Source: Pseudomonadota bacterium
Lineage (GTDB): Bacteria > Pseudomonadota > Gammaproteobacteria > DAOUQR01
Direction: 5' to 3'
DNA length: 7,860 bases
Assembly: GCA_030625525.1 (NCBI GenBank)
Contig: DAOUQR010000039.1
Location: 1 to 7,860, forward strand
The notes beneath the pieces are model-generated. The model saw only the letters and a program-made list of their open reading frames with translations, searched no databases and was not told the DNA's origin. Made by a program: the position numbers and the translations under genes. Below, piece after piece: positions 1-7,819 of the stretch (its first letter is position 1; every line of letters begins with the position of its first letter).

Positions 1-1
1 A

Positions 2-29
2 TTGAAAAAAATATTTTTTAAATTTTCAA
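2..29. repeat. AT-rich inverted repeat at window edge
   Basis: TTGAAAA (2-8) and TTTTCAA (23-29) are inverted copies around an A/T-only core that is itself nearly palindromic. It lies about 90 nt downstream of the stop codon of the minus-strand RTX-like gene, so it could be a weak transcription end for that operon. It has almost no G/C in the stem, and its T-run is part of the stem, so this is only a possibility. The rest of 1-116 shows nothing I can assign. Confidence 0.25.
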
Positions 30-116
30 ATGGTCGAGATTTTGCCCACCCTAATTTGCATTGGCAGTGAACGTTAATGGTTATTGTCTGACTAACAGAG
101 CAACCGACACATAGGA

Positions 117-638
117 TCACACCCTATTATCACCCGATAAATCTTTGTCCAATGGCTTGATCTGTAATGAAGGTTTTGCGATAGCTTTGTTATTTACCTT
201 CCCTTTGATTTTTTCGATAATAATATGTTCGACATTCCGGGTTGATAAATCGAAACTTTTAAATTTAAAATCGGGGCCTTCGCCGGTATCCAAACGTGGT
301 GCTAAATTATTAAATACAAAATAATAAAAACGAATAATGTCGGTTTTTAATTCTGGATTTTCATATTCTTTTGGCGTTAAACGTAACCATAAGGTATCGA
401 TACCTTGACCACCATCGATATAATCTTTATTGGTTTCTGATGGGGTATAAATTACTAAATCATTGCCTCCATGCAGATAGATATGATCTTGATTTGTTTT
501 TGGATCTGTAATGAGATCGTCATTCGACGTTCCCACCAATAAGCTTCCAAAAACTCCGGCTACGATCATATAAGCACCTACGCGAGCATGCAGGTAGGCA
601 TTTAAATGCGTAAAGGCTCCCTTTATATATGCGAACAT
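117..638 (-). CDS. Small membrane-anchored protein with degenerate RTX (hemolysin-type calcium-binding) motifs
   Basis: I do not recognise this 173-residue protein as a named family. Residues about 19-36 form one hydrophobic segment, probably a membrane anchor or uncleaved signal. It is followed by three RTX-like stretches: VGTSNDDLI (35-43), LHGGNDLVIY (55-64) and IDGGQGIDTLWLR (74-86). The last fits the GGxGxDxL nonapeptide that binds calcium in the parallel beta-roll of RTX proteins. The rest (about 90-173) is Lys-rich, and FDLSTRNVEHI (129-139) resembles strands that often follow RTX repeats. The start ATG is preceded by GGGAGGAGG (641-649 on the plus strand), a very strong ribosome binding site. 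It follows kdsA by 62 nt on the same strand, so it is probably co-transcribed. RTX proteins are usually secreted by type I systems and lack an N-terminal membrane segment. No transporter genes are seen, so the location (periplasmic side of a membrane) is inferred. Confidence 0.7.
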   Translation of the reverse strand: MFAYIKGAFTHLNAYLHARVGAYMIVAGVFGSLLVGTSNDDLITDPKTNQDHIYLHGGNDLVIYTPSETNKDYIDGGQGIDTLWLRLTPKEYENPELKTDIIRFYYFVFNNLAPRLDTGEGPDFKFKSFDLSTRNVEHIIIEKIKGKVNNKAIAKPSLQIKPLDKDLSGDNRV

Positions 639-655
639 ATCCTCCTCCCTTTGCT

Positions 656-693
656 AACTTAGACGCAAAAAAAGAGAAAAAGTTCCCTAAGTT
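656..693. repeat. 7-bp inverted repeat between kdsA and the RTX-like gene
   Basis: AACTTAG (656-662) and CTAAGTT (687-693) are perfect inverted copies with a 24-nt purine-rich spacer (pyrimidine-rich on the transcribed minus strand). In the minus-strand mRNA the stem would end about 6 nt before the strong Shine-Dalgarno of the RTX-like gene. No U-tract follows on that strand, so it is not a normal terminator for kdsA. On the plus strand four extra T follow the second arm, but no plus-strand gene leads into it. It may separate or tune expression of the last gene. The function is unknown. Confidence 0.4.
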
Positions 694-700
694 TTTTAAA

Positions 701-1516
701 TCAGGATTTTTTTACGACTTGATCGAGTTGCAATAAAGTTTCTAGGAGTGAGCTCATTTTATCAAGCGGCCATGAATTCGGACCATCGCTTAAAGCTTTT
801 TCTGGATTGGGATGGGTTTCCATAAATAAACCGGCGATACCTACGGCAACGGCAGCACGAGAAAGTACCGGAATAAATTCGCGTTGACCGCCCGATTGAC
901 TACCTTGCCCCCCCGGTAGTTGCACCGAATGTGTTGCATCAAAAACAACAGGGCAATTCGTTTGGCGCATGATTTCTAGTGAACGCATATCTGAGATTAA
1001 ATTATTATAACCAAACGCATAGCCGCGTTCGCACACCATGATTTGTTCATTGCCGACGGCTTTAGCTTTATCCACTACATGTGTCATATCCCAAGGCGCT
1101 AGGAACTGCCCTTTTTTAATATTAACGGGCTTCATTTGTTTCGCCACACGTTGGATAAAATTCGTTTGACGACATAAAAATGCGGGCGTTTGTAACACAT
1201 CAACAACACTGGCGACCTCTTCAATCGGGCTATCATCGTGAATATCCGTCACCACCGGCACACCAATTTGTTGCTTCACTTTTTCAAGGATCTTCAAACC
1301 TGTTTCAACACCTAAGCCGCGAAACGAACCATGTGAAGAACGGTTTGCTTTATCAAACGATGATTTATAAATAAAATTAATATTTAAACGCGTCGTGATT
1401 TCTTTTAGCAAACCCGCCGTTTCAATCGCTAGCGCTTCGCTTTCAATCACGCACGGTCCAGCCATTAAAAATAACGGTTGGTTTTCACCCACTTCAAATC
1501 CACATAAATTCATCAT
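701..1516 (-). CDS. kdsA: KdsA, 3-deoxy-D-manno-octulosonate 8-phosphate synthase, metal-dependent type
   Basis: Cytoplasmic enzyme that condenses phosphoenolpyruvate with D-arabinose 5-phosphate to give KDO 8-phosphate, a committed step toward the KDO sugars of the LPS inner core. The 271-residue TIM-barrel has the family motifs [11 protein letters not shown] (51-61), DIHDDS (91-96), [11 protein letters not shown] (108-118), [12 protein letters not shown] (192-203) and METHPNP (232-238). E. coli KdsA has Asn in GGMNVLES; this protein has Cys22 in AGPCVIES. With His196, Glu233 and Asp244 this gives the full metal-ligand set of the Aquifex-type enzyme (Cys11, His185, Glu222, Asp233), with a constant offset of 11. 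The loop [14 protein letters not shown] also fits that class. The start lies 2 nt after the pyrG stop, so the genes are translationally close. Two consecutive ATG codons occur; the first is better spaced from a weak GGA at 1525-1527. Confidence 0.97.
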   Translation of the reverse strand: MMNLCGFEVGENQPLFLMAGPCVIESEALAIETAGLLKEITTRLNINFIYKSSFDKANRSSHGSFRGLGVETGLKILEKVKQQIGVPVVTDIHDDSPIEEVASVVDVLQTPAFLCRQTNFIQRVAKQMKPVNIKKGQFLAPWDMTHVVDKAKAVGNEQIMVCERGYAFGYNNLISDMRSLEIMRQTNCPVVFDATHSVQLPGGQGSQSGGQREFIPVLSRAAVAVGIAGLFMETHPNPEKALSDGPNSWPLDKMSSLLETLLQLDQVVKKS

Positions 1517-1518
1517 AG

Positions 1519-3282
<1,764 letters not shown>

Positions 3283-3298
3283 CTATTTAAGCGTAAGG

Positions 3299-4618
3299 TT
3301 AGTGAGCTATTTCAATCACCCCGGTCCGGTAGTGTGACAAAGTCCCTGTCTCTGGTACCTTAAATTCTTCAGCTATCGTATAACCCACCACACAAGCCAG
3401 AGTATCATTAATATAAATCAACGGGATGCGATTGCGTTGCCAAGGTGGGATCCTCCACGTCTGCATCAAGTGCTTTAAACGCTGATGCCCTTGGCGACCT
3501 TGAGGTTGAATACGCTCCCCCCCCGTTCGAAAACGGATTTCAATACGCGCATCTTTTGGAATGTGCAAACCATTCGACGCGGGATGAAAAGCTAAAACAC
3601 CTAAGTGCACGGGCAAGATAAATTCTTCATTTAAATCCCATCTGGCTTGGTAGTCTTGCGGGATCAAGGCCAAAGGTGGCATTGCATAAAGCTGCTCTTG
3701 ATAACGTCGCACCTCTGCGCCCGGCCAACTAACTAGCGGCGTCGCATCGTAGCGGCTTTGACAGACATCCGTTTGAATTTGACAGAGTCTGTCACGATTC
3801 GGTAACGGTAATTCTTGCTGGCGGATCCAATAACGTAGACATTGACGTTGTCGTGCTTCGGATAATTTTAACAGTGCCTGTCGATTCAACTGCTGATCAT
3901 TTCGACACGCATCATAATCAGCTATCGCTAATTCAGTTAATAAGCTTTGAGCTTCTGCTAAATTTATTGTGGTACGTGACAGTGTTTCAATAAATGCAGG
4001 CCAGCGCTTTTGTAGTTTGGGTATAACTTGATGGCGCATATAATTACGATCAAACGCGGTATCAAAATTCGATTCATCGTCAATCCAATTTAAATGATTG
4101 GATCGAGCATACTGCTCCAACAACTTCCGCGAAATCTCTAGAAGTGGGCGCCATAAACAACTCTGATGAAAAGGTTTTATTACCGGCATGCCGACTAATC
4201 CATCAATCCCACTCCCGCGGCAACACTGCAATAAAAATGTCTCAGCTTGATCATGTTGATGATGGGCTAATGCTAAAATAGATTGTTGAGGCAGCGCTCG
4301 TTCAAACGCCATATAGCGCGCTTTTCGAGCGGACTCTTCCGGACTTTGTTTGGCTTTACGCGTCGCATCAACTGAAATCACTTGAATCGGTATTTTCAAT
4401 TCTTGACAGACTTGACGAACATGCGCTTCCCACTGAGCAGCATTTGGACTCAAACCATGATTAATGTGGATCGCGCTTAAAGTTTGTTTTAATTTTAATT
4501 GGCATAATGCATGAAGCAAAACATGTGAATCTAGACCGCCACTATATCCCACACAGATGGATTGATGCTGAGGTAAGGTTTCAATTTGTTGTTGTAAATG
4601 CGTCAATAAACTCATCAT
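3299..4618 (-). CDS. tilS: TilS, tRNA(Ile)-lysidine synthase
   Basis: ATP-dependent enzyme that attaches lysine to C34 of tRNA-Ile(CAU), making lysidine so that the tRNA reads AUA and is charged with isoleucine; normally essential. The 439-residue protein has the N-type PP-loop SGGLDS at 26-31, followed by a typical ATP-pyrophosphatase domain with INHGLSP and RGSGIDGLVGM. The central substrate-recognition helices (about 190-300) and the C-terminal TilS domain (from RFRTGGERIQPQGR to AEEF) are present, as in the full-length E. coli type (432 residues). The usual HHxDDQxET reads HHQHDQAET: the first Asp is His, a one-base change (GAT to CAT). The start lies 11 nt after the accA stop. Two consecutive ATG codons occur and no strong Shine-Dalgarno is visible, so coupling to accA translation is likely. 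Confidence 0.95.
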   Translation of the reverse strand: MMSLLTHLQQQIETLPQHQSICVGYSGGLDSHVLLHALCQLKLKQTLSAIHINHGLSPNAAQWEAHVRQVCQELKIPIQVISVDATRKAKQSPEESARKARYMAFERALPQQSILALAHHQHDQAETFLLQCCRGSGIDGLVGMPVIKPFHQSCLWRPLLEISRKLLEQYARSNHLNWIDDESNFDTAFDRNYMRHQVIPKLQKRWPAFIETLSRTTINLAEAQSLLTELAIADYDACRNDQQLNRQALLKLSEARQRQCLRYWIRQQELPLPNRDRLCQIQTDVCQSRYDATPLVSWPGAEVRRYQEQLYAMPPLALIPQDYQARWDLNEEFILPVHLGVLAFHPASNGLHIPKDARIEIRFRTGGERIQPQGRQGHQRLKHLMQTWRIPPWQRNRIPLIYINDTLACVVGYTIAEEFKVPETGTLSHYRTGVIEIAH

Positions 4619-4629
4619 GCATCACGACT

Positions 4630-5580
4630 CTATGACAGCCCCATCGCCATTAAACGTTGATAACGTTGCGCAACACGCTCTTCATCGCTTAATGTATTTA
4701 ATTCTGAAAGGTGTTTTTTTATGGATGCTTTGATCCGAATCACCATCTCATTGAAATCACGATGCGCACCACCCAGTGGTTCTTCGATCACTTCATCAAT
4801 CAACTTGAGCCCTAGCAAACGATTCGCAGTGATGCCCATTGCATCGGCAGCCAGGCTCGCTTTGTCAGCACTCTTCCATAAAATAGACGCACAGCCTTCC
4901 GGCGAAATAACCGAATAAATACTGTATTGCAGCATCAAAACTCGATCGCCCACACCAATTGCTAAAGCACCACCAGAGCCGCCTTCCCCAATCACTGTGC
5001 AAATGATCGGTGGCGTTAGCTGCGACATCACAAATAAATTTTTTGCGATGGCTTCACTTTGATTTCGCTCTTCAGCTCCAATACCCGGATACGCGCCTGA
5101 GGTATCAATAAAGGTCAAAATAGGCAGTTTGAATTTATCCGCCATTCGCATCAAACGTAATGCTCGACGATAGGATTCCGGACGGGCCATACCAAAATTG
5201 CGTCGCAATTTTTCCTTCGTGCGTCGTCCTTTTTCATTGCCAATCACCATCACCGGCTCGCCATCAAAACGGGCAATTCCACCGATGATTTCAGGTGAGG
5301 CACTGTAATGTCTGTCACCATGCAGCTCATCAAAATCAGTAAACAACGCTTGAATATAATCAATCGTATGGGGGCGCGCTGGATGCCGAGCCATTTGTGT
5401 CGTTTGCCAAGGTGATAAATTTGAAAAAATACTTTTTGTTAAATCCTCACCCTTTTTTTCAAGACGTGCAATTTCCGCACTTAAATTAACTTCACCATCA
5501 TTGCTGACCATGCGTAATTCTTTAATTTTTGCCTCTAATTCAGCAATCGGCTGTTCGAACTCGATGAAGTGAGTTGGCAT
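4630..5580 (-). CDS. accA: AccA, acetyl-CoA carboxylase carboxyltransferase subunit alpha
   Basis: With AccD it forms the carboxyltransferase that moves CO2 from carboxybiotin on AccB to acetyl-CoA, giving malonyl-CoA for fatty-acid synthesis in the cytosol. The 316-residue protein begins with the family helix [15 protein letters not shown], then LARHP-like MARHPARP (63-70), [15 protein letters not shown] (100-114), the conserved [14 protein letters not shown] (122-135), the oxyanion segment [15 protein letters not shown] (198-212) and [19 protein letters not shown] (223-241). E. coli AccA is 319 residues and aligns end to end. One difference: the usual IDTPGAYPG is IDTSGAYPG, with Ser161 in place of Pro. 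The start ATG has AAGGA 8 nt upstream (5589-5593 on the plus strand). It is the first gene of the minus-strand run and diverges from queC. I found no convincing promoter for it in 5581-5711; a weak candidate (TTGTAG, 16 nt, TATAGC) overlaps the queC -10. Confidence 0.97.
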   Translation of the reverse strand: MPTHFIEFEQPIAELEAKIKELRMVSNDGEVNLSAEIARLEKKGEDLTKSIFSNLSPWQTTQMARHPARPHTIDYIQALFTDFDELHGDRHYSASPEIIGGIARFDGEPVMVIGNEKGRRTKEKLRRNFGMARPESYRRALRLMRMADKFKLPILTFIDTSGAYPGIGAEERNQSEAIAKNLFVMSQLTPPIICTVIGEGGSGGALAIGVGDRVLMLQYSIYSVISPEGCASILWKSADKASLAADAMGITANRLLGLKLIDEVIEEPLGGAHRDFNEMVIRIKASIKKHLSELNTLSDEERVAQRYQRLMAMGLS

Positions 5581-5663
5581 TGATAAAATCCTTCGCTCTC
5601 GGAACTTATTAGGCCGTTATGATAAATGAATCGTTGAACTTAAGCTATACCTGTTGATTTGTG

Positions 5664-5679
5664 TGCTACAATGCGCGCC
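5664..5679 (+). promoter_or_regulatory. Extended -10 promoter for queC with GC-rich discriminator
   Basis: TGC followed by TACAAT (5664-5672) is an extended -10 element one base off consensus; no good -35 is present at the right distance, as is common for this promoter type. The bases between -10 and the expected start (5673-5679, GCGCGCC) are all G/C. Such a GC-rich discriminator is typical of promoters repressed by ppGpp/DksA in gammaproteobacteria. The start would be near 5679, giving a leader of about 32 nt before the queC ATG and excluding the upstream GTG at 5661. Confidence 0.5.
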
Positions 5680-5711
5680 TTATTTTTAAGCTGAACTCTG
5701 TCGGTACAAAC

Positions 5712-6449
5712 ATGCCTGAAATTAAACGTTGTGTATTATCTTTATCAGGTGGGATGGATTCCACCAGCCTTTGCTTACATATGTTAAATGGGGGTTATCA
5801 AGTCTATGGTTTAAGTTTTCAATACGGGCAAAAACATGCGATTGAATTAGAGCGCTTGCGTGAAAATTTAAGTTATTTAAAATCCAAAGGCTTTAACGTT
5901 TATCATCAACTTATTGATTTGAGCTCAACCATGGGCGCATTCGATTCAGCACTAACGAAACAACATATCGATGTACCTGAGGGCCATTACGCTGAAGATA
6001 ATATGCGAAGCACGGTTGTCCCTAATCGCAATGCCATTTTCGCCTCCATTATCTATGGTTATGCACTCTCACTGGCTCAAGAATTTGAACAGGAAGTTAA
6101 ACTCGGCTTAGGCGTACACGCCGGTGACCATGCCATCTATCCAGACTGCCGACCTGAATTCTATGACGCCATTGATAAAGCCTTTAAATTAGGCAATTGG
6201 AATAGCGAGCTCGCAAATTATTACCTGCCCTATCTGTCCATGAACAAAGCCGATATTTTACAGGACGCCATTAAGAGCACTGGCGATTTATCCTTAGATT
6301 TCACCACCATCTTTAGAAACACCCTCACCTGCTACAAGCCAAATTCCCAAGGACAGAGTTGTGGACGCTGTGGCAGCTGTAATGAACGTCTCGAAGCCTT
6401 TGAAATCATTGGAAAAACCGATCCCGCCCCCTATTTTGTTCAAAATTAG
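5712..6449 (+). CDS. queC: QueC, 7-cyano-7-deazaguanine (preQ0) synthase
   Basis: Converts 7-carboxy-7-deazaguanine to preQ0 with ammonia and ATP, the last step of preQ0 synthesis before QueF and insertion into tRNA at G34 to make queuosine. The 245-residue protein has the PP-loop SGGMDS (12-17), FQYGQKHAIEL (36-46), the conserved TVVPNRNAIF (101-110), GDHAIYPDCRPEF (138-150), and the zinc-binding cysteines 207, 217, 220 and 223 (TCYKP then CGRCGSC). Spacing of the cysteines is close to that in E. coli QueC. The frame is open from a GTG at 5661, but that codon overlaps the -10 element, while MPEIKRCVLSLSGG at 5712 fits the family start. The Shine-Dalgarno is poor. QueD and QueE are not in this window, so the pathway genes are scattered. 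Single-gene transcription is likely, since fis has its own promoter directly after the stop. Confidence 0.95.
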   Translation: MPEIKRCVLSLSGGMDSTSLCLHMLNGGYQVYGLSFQYGQKHAIELERLRENLSYLKSKGFNVYHQLIDLSSTMGAFDSALTKQHIDVPEGHYAEDNMRSTVVPNRNAIFASIIYGYALSLAQEFEQEVKLGLGVHAGDHAIYPDCRPEFYDAIDKAFKLGNWNSELANYYLPYLSMNKADILQDAIKSTGDLSLDFTTIFRNTLTCYKPNSQGQSCGRCGSCNERLEAFEIIGKTDPAPYFVQN

Positions 6450-6451
6450 TG

Positions 6452-6480
6452 TTGCAATTATGCTCAGTTGGTTATATAAT
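6452..6480 (+). promoter_or_regulatory. Strong sigma-70 promoter for fis
   Basis: TTGCAA (6452-6457), a 17-nt spacer and a perfect TATAAT (6475-6480) make a near-consensus promoter that begins only 3 nt after the queC stop codon. Transcription would start near 6487, leaving a leader of about 45 nt before the fis ATG. The region after the -10 is AT-rich, unlike the GC-rich discriminator of the queC promoter. Confidence 0.75.
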
Positions 6481-6482
6481 AT

Positions 6483-6506
6483 TTGTACAAGCTTAATTAT
6501 TGTACA
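6483..6506 (+). promoter_or_regulatory. Candidate Fis operator and TTGTACA repeats overlapping the fis start site
   Basis: GCTTAATTATTGTAC (6491-6505) fits the 15-bp Fis core pattern G-N2-YR-N2-W-N2-YR-N2-C at every fixed position and has the A/T-rich centre that Fis prefers. It lies about 4-18 nt downstream of the predicted start of fis transcription, where bound protein would hinder RNA polymerase. TTGTACA also occurs twice, at 6483-6489 and 6500-6506, 17 nt apart; the first is part of the palindrome TTGTACAA. The pattern is read directly; Fis binding is inferred. Confidence 0.5.
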
Positions 6507-6518
6507 GAATTATTAACC

Positions 6519-6526
6519 AAAGGTGA
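6519..6526 (+). promoter_or_regulatory. Ribosome binding site deciding the fis start
   Basis: AAAGGTGA sits 5 nt before the ATG at 6532. A GTG three codons earlier (6523) is in frame, but it lies inside this Shine-Dalgarno sequence and has no site of its own, so ATG 6532 is the better start. Confidence 0.7.
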
Positions 6527-6531
6527 GCATC

Positions 6532-6813
6532 ATGTCTATATTAGAAAACAACAAGCAAAGCAATCAAAAGTCTTTTCGCAGCAACGTGAAAGAGTTGATT
6601 AAAAGCTATCTTACCTCGCTAGAAGGTCAAGATCCCAACAATCTCTTTGAGATATTAAAAGAAGAAGTCGAAGCACCCATGCTTGAAGTCTTGATGGAAC
6701 ATACACGCTATAACCAATCAAGAACGGCCAGGATCCTAGGCTTGAGTCGCGGAACTTTGCGTCAAAAATTGAGACACTATTTCGGTGATCGCTACATTCA
6801 CGACCGAAAGTAG
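6532..6813 (+). CDS. fis: Fis-family nucleoid protein and DNA-bending regulator
   Basis: Small homodimeric DNA-binding protein that bends DNA and acts as global regulator and nucleoid organiser. The 93-residue protein has the polar N-terminal arm, core helices (SNVKELIKSYLTSLEGQDPNNLFE, about 17-40), VEAPMLEVLMEHTRYN (46-61) and the helix-turn-helix NQSRTARILGLSRGTLRQKL (61-80). Compared with E. coli Fis (98 residues), Asn73, Arg85, Thr87 and Lys91 are kept as Asn61, Arg73, Thr75 and Lys79. Asn84 is Ser72 and Lys90 is Gln78. The C-terminus carries about nine extra residues (GDRYIHDRK). In enterics fis follows dusB; here it stands alone with a strong promoter after queC, so it may be one of several Fis paralogues, as in Legionella. 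A stem-loop spans the stop codon. It could control the nearby pilus gene, but nothing in the sequence proves this. Confidence 0.9.
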   Translation: MSILENNKQSNQKSFRSNVKELIKSYLTSLEGQDPNNLFEILKEEVEAPMLEVLMEHTRYNQSRTARILGLSRGTLRQKLRHYFGDRYIHDRK

Positions 6814-6834
6814 TAATCGCGCCTAAAGTTTTTT
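6777..6834 (+). terminator. Stem-loop over the fis stop codon with a distant T6 (possible terminator)
   Basis: CTATTTCGG (6777-6785) pairs with CCGAAAGTAG (6804-6813) with one bulged G; an inner TGA/TCA (6786-6788/6798-6800) can extend the stem. The T6 run (6829-6834) begins 15 nt after the stem, too far for a normal intrinsic terminator. It may instead protect the 3' end of fis mRNA or reduce read-through into pilV. Confidence 0.3.
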
Positions 6835-6841
6835 ATTCCGC

Positions 6842-6883
6842 CGCCGATACTTCTAGATGAAGCATAAAAAGGGGTGATCGGCG
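6842..6883 (+). promoter_or_regulatory. Inverted repeat enclosing the pilV-like ribosome binding site
   Basis: CGCCGAT (6842-6848) and ATCGGCG (6877-6883) are perfect inverted copies; the second ends at the base before the ATG. A small CTTC/GAAG hairpin (6850-6853/6859-6862) and the Shine-Dalgarno GGGGTGA (6871-6877) lie inside. A folded leader would hold the start codon at the base of a stem, so translation control is possible. No promoter is evident in 6814-6883. Confidence 0.4.
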
Positions 6884-7807
6884 ATGGAACCAACATTTAA
6901 ACAAAAAGGTGGCGTTTTAATCGAAGCGTTGATCAGCGCAGCCGTACTGAGTGTCGGCATTCTAGCCATTACCAAAATGCAAACGACAATGGCCCGTAGC
7001 AGCATTGACTCCAATCAACAGAATAAAGCGATTATTCTGGCCCAAGAAAAAATCGAAGAGTTACGTAATTTTTCGACGAAAGCCGCTTACACTAACTTGA
7101 GTAACAGCAGTGATACCCTATCCAGTAAGGACACTACGTATACGCGCACTTGGAGCCTTACCCCGAATACTGATCCAAATTATAAAGCAGTACAAGTCGC
7201 TGTCGCTTGGACAACCGCGACGAACGAAAGTAAAAGTGTACAATTAAATTCAATTATCGCGGACCATGATCCCATGGATAGCGCTAGACTCTTTGCTATC
7301 TCCGACTTTGCATCAAAATATGAGCAAAATTCCTCCCTTGCACCAAATTCTGCGACCGACCAAGGTGATGGCACCAGTGATTACACCCCACTCAATGCAC
7401 CCAATTCAACGCTCACCTATGACAACAGCACAGGCGATCTCACACTTATCAATGATGCAACAGCCATCAAAATTTCAGGGTCTATCACATTGGGAGCTGG
7501 CCAAGATAAACCACCTACCAGCTTTGATTTAACTCAAACTGTCGTTGTGACATCAAGAGAAGGTCAAAGCGACTCAAGTTATTGTACGCAAAGCGGCAGT
7601 GAGAGCCTTTTTACGTATGAGTGTGTTGTTAATAATAGTTGGTCTGGAACGATTAGCTTATCAGGTATCTCCGGTGTGAAAGTCTGCACCAATACCACTC
7701 AAGCTTATTCCGATGTCGTCGGCACCCTAACGAGTCAAGACTATCAGGTGATCGACTCTTCAATGTCATGTAGTGGTTCGACCCCAACACTTCATCAGAG
7801 CTTGTAA
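6884..7807 (+). CDS. PilV-like type IV pilus minor prepilin with long C-terminal domain
   Basis: A type IV prepilin. After a short Lys-containing leader (MEPTFKQKG), cleavage by prepilin peptidase PilD after Gly9 gives a mature protein starting GVLIEAL, with the required Glu at position +5 (Glu14), followed by the hydrophobic helix (about 11-30). Residues about 47-128 (AIILAQEKIEELRNF then VQVAVAWT and SVQLNSIIAD) resemble PilV/type IV pilus modification proteins, which initiate pilus assembly in the inner membrane. PilV of Pseudomonas has about 185 residues; this has 307. The extra part (about 130-307) is rich in Ser, Thr, Asn and Asp, with four cysteines (234, 247, 268, 296) that could form two disulfides in the periplasm. 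I do not recognise this domain. The Shine-Dalgarno GGGGTGA lies 6 nt before the ATG. The gene follows fis by 70 nt; partner genes such as pilW, pilX or pilY1 may lie beyond the window. Another minor pseudopilin is possible. Confidence 0.8.
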   Translation: MEPTFKQKGGVLIEALISAAVLSVGILAITKMQTTMARSSIDSNQQNKAIILAQEKIEELRNFSTKAAYTNLSNSSDTLSSKDTTYTRTWSLTPNTDPNYKAVQVAVAWTTATNESKSVQLNSIIADHDPMDSARLFAISDFASKYEQNSSLAPNSATDQGDGTSDYTPLNAPNSTLTYDNSTGDLTLINDATAIKISGSITLGAGQDKPPTSFDLTQTVVVTSREGQSDSSYCTQSGSESLFTYECVVNNSWSGTISLSGISGVKVCTNTTQAYSDVVGTLTSQDYQVIDSSMSCSGSTPTLHQSL

Positions 7808-7819
7808 TATAGGCTCAAA

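Noticed and set aside
117..638. Type I-secreted RTX toxin
   Set aside because: Far too short, has an N-terminal hydrophobic segment, only three degenerate motifs, and no transporter or acyltransferase genes are nearby.
656..693. Intrinsic terminator after kdsA
   Set aside because: On the transcribed minus strand the inverted repeat is not followed by a U-tract but by the Shine-Dalgarno of the next gene.
5661..5711. 17-residue N-terminal extension of QueC from a GTG codon
   Set aside because: The GTG overlaps the -10 element and lies upstream of the predicted transcription start; MPEIKRC is the normal family start.
5679..5711. preQ1 riboswitch before queC
   Set aside because: The leader is only about 32 nt and I see neither the expected hairpin nor the A-rich tail with matching pairing that preQ1 riboswitches show.
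3299..6449. tilS and queC as part of a PP-loop based defence or DNA-modification system
   Set aside because: Both have the complete features of ordinary tRNA-modification enzymes, and no partner genes of such systems are present in the window.
7266..7532. 88-residue plus-strand open frame inside the pilV-like gene
   Set aside because: Out of frame with the prepilin gene and composed of Pro/Met/His-rich shadow sequence, without ribosome binding site.
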